DNA from: Pseudomonadota bacterium
Lineage (GTDB): Bacteria > Pseudomonadota > Gammaproteobacteria > Burkholderiales > SG8-39
DNA length: 35,616 nt
Direction: 5' to 3'
Assembly (NCBI GenBank): GCA_025352885.1
Contig: JANXRZ010000292.1
Location: 1-35,616, forward strand
Shown one piece after another: positions 33,751 through 35,616 of the stretch. A model generated the notes under the pieces. The model searched no databases and was not told where the DNA came from. It saw nothing but the letters and a program-made list of their open reading frames with translations. Each line of letters begins with the position of its first letter. Position 1 is the stretch's first letter. Both the position numbers and the translations under genes were made by a program.

Positions 33751-34140
33751 TCAGGCCGCCTGCAACAGCCTTGCAATGGCCGGCACAAGCTCGGCATAGG
33801 TGCGCGTCTTGCTCACAAACGCATCCGCGCCAGCGGCGACGCTTTGCTCGCGATAGATCTCATGGTCGAAGATCGAGTGCATCACCACGCCGATCGAACC
33901 TGACAGGGCCTTGATCTGGGTCGCGGCGACGAGCCCGCTGTTCGCAGGCAGGCCGATGTCGAGGACGGCCACATCCGGCAAGTTGAGTTTGCAGGTTTCG
34001 AGCGCTTCCTCGGCGCTGGCGGCCGAGCGGATCGGCTGCCCCGGAAAGGCCGTACGCAGTAGGTCCAGCAACAGTCCGACCATCACCGGATGGTCGTCCA
34101 CGATCAGGATTCCGCCTCCGGGCTTCGGTTCTTTAAGCAC
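33751..34140 (-). CDS. Receiver-only response regulator
   Basis: 129 residues from a GTG at 34140; a single REC domain with no output domain. Acid pair DD at 15-16 (ILIVDDHPVM), phosphoacceptor Asp61 (VAVLDIGLPANSG), and the conserved Lys in FVSKTRTY. The switch Thr/Ser is in VVMHSIFD. The start is uncertain: no good ribosome site precedes the GTG, and an upstream ATG at 34263 would overlap the NarL-type gene. It may relay phosphate between the kinase and the KaiC or EAL proteins, by position only. Confidence 0.82.
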   Translation of the reverse strand: MLKEPKPGGGILIVDDHPVMVGLLLDLLRTAFPGQPIRSAASAEEALETCKLNLPDVAVLDIGLPANSGLVAATQIKALSGSIGVVMHSIFDHEIYREQSVAAGADAFVSKTRTYAELVPAIARLLQAA

Positions 34141-34207
34141 TGCGCACTGTGGGGCCGCCCTCACCAGCTGTCTGTAGGGAGATCTCGTCAGGAGATGGCA
34201 GGCGGAG

Positions 34208-34846
34208 CTATTCGAGCGTCGTAAGACCGTGCTGGATTGCGAACTTGACCAGTGCGACCACATCGCCGAGGTTCAGCTTCTGCATGAGACGGCTGCGATA
34301 GGTGTCGACCGTCTTCGGGGAGAGGTTCAGCGCGAGGCCGATGCGGGTGCTCGAGTGCCCCTCGGCCACCAGCTGCAGGATTTCGCGCTCCCGCTTGCTC
34401 AGGCTGTCGATGGGGCTCACGCCAGGACGCAGCGCGATCTGGTCGGCCACTATGCTGGACACCTTCGGGCTGAGGTATCGCCGCCCTGAGGTCACCAATG
34501 CGATCGCATCAACGATTTCCTGGCCGGCGGACTCCTTGAGGATGTAGGCGCGCACGCCTGCTTCAATCGCATGGAAGACATGCTCGCCGGTTGAATGCAT
34601 CGACAGGATGACTACGCGGCAGGCGGGCAGCCGGTCCCGGATCTGGCGGGTCGCTTCAATGCCGTTCATGTCCGGCATGCTGATGTCCATGACCACCACG
34701 TCCGGCTCGAGCTTGAGCACCTGCTCGACGGTTTCCCGCCCGCTCCCCGCACTTCCGAGTATCGAGAACCCCTTGCACTCGAGCAAATGGACCAGACCCT
34801 CGCGCATGACTGCGTGGTCGTCGGCAATGAAGACGGAAGTCGTCAT
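34208..34846 (-). CDS. NarL/FixJ-family response regulator
   Basis: 212-residue DNA-binding regulator: receiver domain with DD at 9-10 and phosphoacceptor Asp54 (VVVMDISMPDMNG), conserved Lys in AYILKESA, and a LuxR-type helix-turn-helix at about 148-195 (LSKREREILQLVAEG, SPKTVDTYRSRLMQKL). The partner is the HisKA_3 kinase directly upstream, 10 bases away, likely co-transcribed. Targets unknown. Confidence 0.95.
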   Translation of the reverse strand: MTTSVFIADDHAVMREGLVHLLECKGFSILGSAGSGRETVEQVLKLEPDVVVMDISMPDMNGIEATRQIRDRLPACRVVILSMHSTGEHVFHAIEAGVRAYILKESAGQEIVDAIALVTSGRRYLSPKVSSIVADQIALRPGVSPIDSLSKREREILQLVAEGHSSTRIGLALNLSPKTVDTYRSRLMQKLNLGDVVALVKFAIQHGLTTLE

Positions 34847-34874
34847 AGGGCAGGCGTCATAGGGCAGGCGTCAT
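34847..34874. repeat. 14-bp tandem duplication at the kinase/regulator junction
   Basis: AGGGCAGGCGTCAT is present twice in a row (34847-34860 and 34861-34874). It covers the kinase stop codon and the gap to the regulator start. Without one copy, the kinase TGA would overlap the regulator ATG as ATGA. Confidence 0.85.
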
Positions 34875-35616
34875 CGCGGCGACGTGAGGCACCCTCACCC
34901 GGATGCTCGTGCCCTGGTGCTCGACTGCTTCGATGACGAACCGCCCGTTCATCGCTTCGGCCCGCTCGCGCATCGTGATGAGACCGAGGCGCGCCGACCA
35001 CGGCGGTTGCGCAAAGTTGTCGAAGCCTTGTCCATCGTCCGCAATCTCGAGTGTCACCGCCTCTGCATCCTGCGTTATCGAAATTCGGATGTGCAGCGGG
35101 TTGGCATGGCGTATCGCATTGTTCAGGGCTTCCTGGGCAATGCGGAACAATGAGATTTCGATTTCGGCGGGCAACCGGGGAACCGGTTCGCGGCCGGTCG
35201 AGCCGACTTCGCACCCGCCGGCCTGGGCTACCGTGCGGACATAGTGATTCAGAGCCGCAAGCAGTCCCAGTTCGTCGAGCGCGGGCGGACGCAGGTCGCC
35301 GAGCACATCGCGCACCTGGGCGATGCTTTCGCGCAGGAGCGACTCGCAGTTCTGCATGCGCGAGGCCAGGTCGGGCGCAATGTCGTCCGGGAATTTTCCG
35401 CGCAGGACTTCAAAGCTGAGCAGCAGCGCGCTCAGGTTCGCGCCCGTTCGGTCGTGGAGCTCGCGCCCGAGCCTGCGTTGCTCGTGTTCCCGGGCGCGCA
35501 TCAACTCGCGCGACAACTGCTGCAGGCGCTCGGTACGCGCCGCCAGCGCCTCTTCGGCCTGCTTGCGGTCCATGATGTTCTGGACAACCACGAGGATGTA
35601 CTCAAGCTCGCCCCTG
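34857..35616 (-). CDS. NarX/DegS-type sensor histidine kinase (partial)
   Basis: C-terminal 252 residues; the gene runs off the right edge. The first visible codons (RGELEYILVVVQNIMDRK) look like the end of a PAS domain. Then come a coiled linker, a HisKA_3 dimerisation domain with phospho-His in GRELHDRTGANLSAL, a region RDVLGDLRPPALDELGL, and an HATPase domain with N-box (EALNNAIRHA) and G-box (IADDGQGFD). It pairs with the NarL-type regulator downstream. The sensor domains lie outside the window. Confidence 0.93.
   Translation of the reverse strand, partial: RGELEYILVVVQNIMDRKQAEEALAARTERLQQLSRELMRAREHEQRRLGRELHDRTGANLSALLLSFEVLRGKFPDDIAPDLASRMQNCESLLRESIAQVRDVLGDLRPPALDELGLLAALNHYVRTVAQAGGCEVGSTGREPVPRLPAEIEISLFRIAQEALNNAIRHANPLHIRISITQDAEAVTLEIADDGQGFDNFAQPPWSARLGLITMRERAEAMNGRFVIEAVEHQGTSIRVRVPHVAAMTPAL

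Overview
The window is GC-rich and densely coded. The gene families suggest a betaproteobacterium (Burkholderiales, Rhodocyclales or Nitrosomonadales type). Pointers are the ClpB form, a TupABC tungstate transporter, a DUF3305/DUF3306-type formate dehydrogenase locus and a KaiBC/GGDEF-EAL signalling cluster. Species cannot be named from the sequence. No rRNA, tRNA, CRISPR array, insertion sequence or integrase was seen.

Layout. (1) 1-2.7 kb: clpB on the minus strand with a near-perfect sigma-32 promoter, followed at the left edge by a short repeat/hairpin element. (2) 2.75-5.54 kb: a minus-strand operon mobB-moeA-moaD-moaE-crcB with stop/start overlaps (molybdenum cofactor synthesis plus a fluoride channel). 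(3) 5.7-9.95 kb: a minus-strand operon tupA-tupB-tupC followed by a TonB-dependent outer-membrane receptor, probably tungstate or molybdate uptake through both membranes. (4) 10.1-11.8 kb: divergent chrA-type chromate transporter and a DUF1330 protein. (5) 11.8-21.6 kb: a long minus-strand formate dehydrogenase locus: DUF3305, DUF3306, polyferredoxin, TorD-like chaperone, small TAT protein, fdhA (Cys type), fdhB, lipoprotein, fdhC, a small exported protein and a Cu/Zn superoxide dismutase lipoprotein. (6) 21.7-25.2 kb, plus strand: moaA, fdhD, a beta-class glutathione S-transferase and a fumarylacetoacetate-hydrolase family protein. (7) 25.2-35.6 kb, minus strand: a signalling cluster of histidine kinase (cut by the window end), NarL-type regulator, receiver-only protein, KaiC-like ATPase (interrupted by a one-base frameshift), KaiB-like protein, a 1236-residue PAS/GAF/GGDEF/EAL protein, a PAS/degenerate-GGDEF protein and a 560-residue protein with a PilZ-like motif.

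How the parts fit. Regions 2, 3, 5 and 6 form one logical system: metal oxyanion import, pterin cofactor synthesis, sulfuration (FdhD) and insertion chaperones (TorD-like), all serving a periplasmic, membrane-anchored formate dehydrogenase. Region 7 is a separate phosphorelay/Kai-like/c-di-GMP module. In it only the EAL domain keeps a full catalytic set; both GGDEF domains are degenerate. The most unusual points are the TonB receptor inside the tup operon, the superoxide dismutase at the end of the fdh operon, and the KaiBC-EAL module with its split kaiC.
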